From JBNJEM01 sp051745935 (lineage in GTDB: Bacteria > Planctomycetota > Planctomycetia > Pirellulales > Pirellulaceae), in contig JBNJEM010000122.1 in assembly GCA_051745935.1 (NCBI GenBank), forward strand, positions 1-14,690: a stretch of 14,690 nucleotides of DNA, written 5' to 3'. Below the pieces are notes generated by a model, which had not been told where the DNA came from, made no database searches, and was given only the letters and a program-made list of their open reading frames with translations. This document shows, piece by piece, positions 13,823 through 14,690 of the stretch. Made by a program: the position numbers and the translations under genes. How positions within the stretch are numbered: position 1 is the first letter of the stretch; every line of letters begins with the position of its first letter.

Positions 13823-14690
13823 TTAGGCAGAGGCGCGTCTGACTTGCTCGAGCAGGAATTTGGGGTTGTGGGCCAGATGCTGGCAGGTAACGGAGAGCAT
13901 CGCCGGATTCTGATGTCCAAACAGGATCGCAACGGTCAGCGGGTCGAGCCCCTTTTCGAGCATCCTCGTCGCGAAACTGTGACGGAACGTGTAAGGCAAT
14001 ACTTTGTGCCGATCTTTTTCTTGAGCCGCTCGAAGCGGCAGCTAACCGACTGGCGGTTCCAAGGCTTGCCTTGGGTATTCCGAAAAATGGGCCCGTCGGG
14101 ACAACTGAGTATACGATGGTTGGTGATATCCAGTCCCTTTTGGGTGAGATACACGATGCGGGGACGTTTTTTTCCTTTGGCTTCCTGGAGCGGAAAGACC
14201 CATCGTTAATTAGGTAGGTCCACATGTCGTCTTTCGAGACGAAAAAGTTCTTGTGGTCGAGCGCCGGTCTCCCACGCTGACCAAAGTAGATCGGCGAATT
14301 CCAGATCATGGACATGACCAAGGATTTCCTGGAAACGCTCGACGGTAACAAGTAGATCTCGGGCCCCGGCGGGAGGTTTTTCCATATGTCCAATTGGTGA
14401 TTCATCGATATGGCCCATCTTGGTCCCCCAACGCAAAGCTCGTTGAACGGCGGTAATACAGCCGCGGCGGTGGCCATCCGACCACGTGGGGGGTGAATCA
14501 AGCCAACGCTGAACGTGATATGGCCTCAGTTGGCTTACGGTCAAGCTGGGAGAAACCGTGCTGAAAAACCACTGGAGTCGCTCCTGGTACCACTGATCGG
14601 GACGCGGGGCGCGGTGTTTGGTGGTCCAGTCCAGAAACTCGTCGAGAAGGAGGGCGAGGGATTGAGGGGGAGCGACGGGGGAGTTTTTTC
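13823..14690 (-). pseudogene. Tyrosine recombinase (phage-type integrase) pseudogene, cut by window edge
   Basis: The frame enters from beyond 14690. The core-binding domain comes first: LLLDEFLDWTTKHR, WYQERLQWFF, VQRWLDSPPTW and AVQRALRWGTKMGHIDESP. The catalytic domain starts with WETGARPQELFRLERRHVDL, which contains the first catalytic Arg. An in-frame TAA at 14206-14208 interrupts it, probably from CAA. Reading on in the same frame gives RWVFPLQEAKGKKRPRIVYLT and FRNTQGKPWNRQSV. Near 14005 a one-base frameshift is needed to continue as VLPYTFRHSFATRMLEKGLD, then ILFGHQNP. At the position where the nucleophilic tyrosine is expected (TYQHL-type) the sequence reads TCQHL, codon at 13883-13885. 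Three independent lesions make it clearly dead. It resembles the integrases common in planctomycete genomes. Confidence 0.9.

Noticed and set aside
1..14690. CRISPR array or large defence cluster
   Set aside because: No regularly spaced short repeats and no Cas, restriction, retron or similar proteins were found; the four 105-bp copies are irregularly spaced.

Overview
The window looks like a stretch of accessory, gene-poor chromosome from a planctomycete, probably of the Pirellulales type. This is inferred from the gene kinds: a Tat-exported Gfo/Idh/MocA oxidoreductase, a tandem PRC-barrel protein, a small BON-domain protein, a slipin and small secreted proteins of unknown function. It also fits the long spacers between genes and the dispersed repeats. 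No rRNA or housekeeping operon is present to confirm it.

Layout: 1-524 is a gene-free leader. 525-1217 (+) is a tandem PRC-barrel protein. 1321-1425 is the first of four copies of a 105-bp dispersed repeat. 1627-3970 (-) is a slipin gene, a secreted alpha-helical protein and a small acidic ORF. The slipin reading frame runs 152 bp into the secreted-protein gene in another frame. 3971-4916 has no convincing gene. 4917-4990 (-) is tRNA-Arg(TCT), and a decayed copy of its 5' half lies at 6583-6621. Between the two is a two-gene overlapping operon (5616-6354, -) that looks like a toxin-antitoxin module with a RelE-like second gene. 7064-8302 (-) is a BON-domain protein followed by a calcineurin-like metallophosphoesterase. 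8303-10094 is repeat-rich: repeat copies B and C, a 127-bp hairpin element, a small secreted protein and a short ORF with a strong ribosome binding site. 10095-10502 (-) is a YkvA/DUF1232-like protein. 10984-11100 is a 117-bp TTAA-flanked inverted-repeat element, followed by repeat copy D. 11504-13015 (+) is the Gfo/Idh/MocA protein, with a strong intrinsic terminator. 13420-14690 (-) is a graveyard: an IS91-type transposase fragment, an inhibitor-like 3' gene fragment and a tyrosine recombinase pseudogene running off the window edge.

The intact genes do not form one pathway. The most coherent unit is the tRNA-Arg-bounded segment with the toxin-antitoxin-like pair. It can be read as a small integrated element that rebuilt the tRNA with its own 5' half and left the chromosomal half to decay. 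The rest suggests repeated insertion and deletion around a few stable genes. All identifications are from reading the sequence; no database search was possible.
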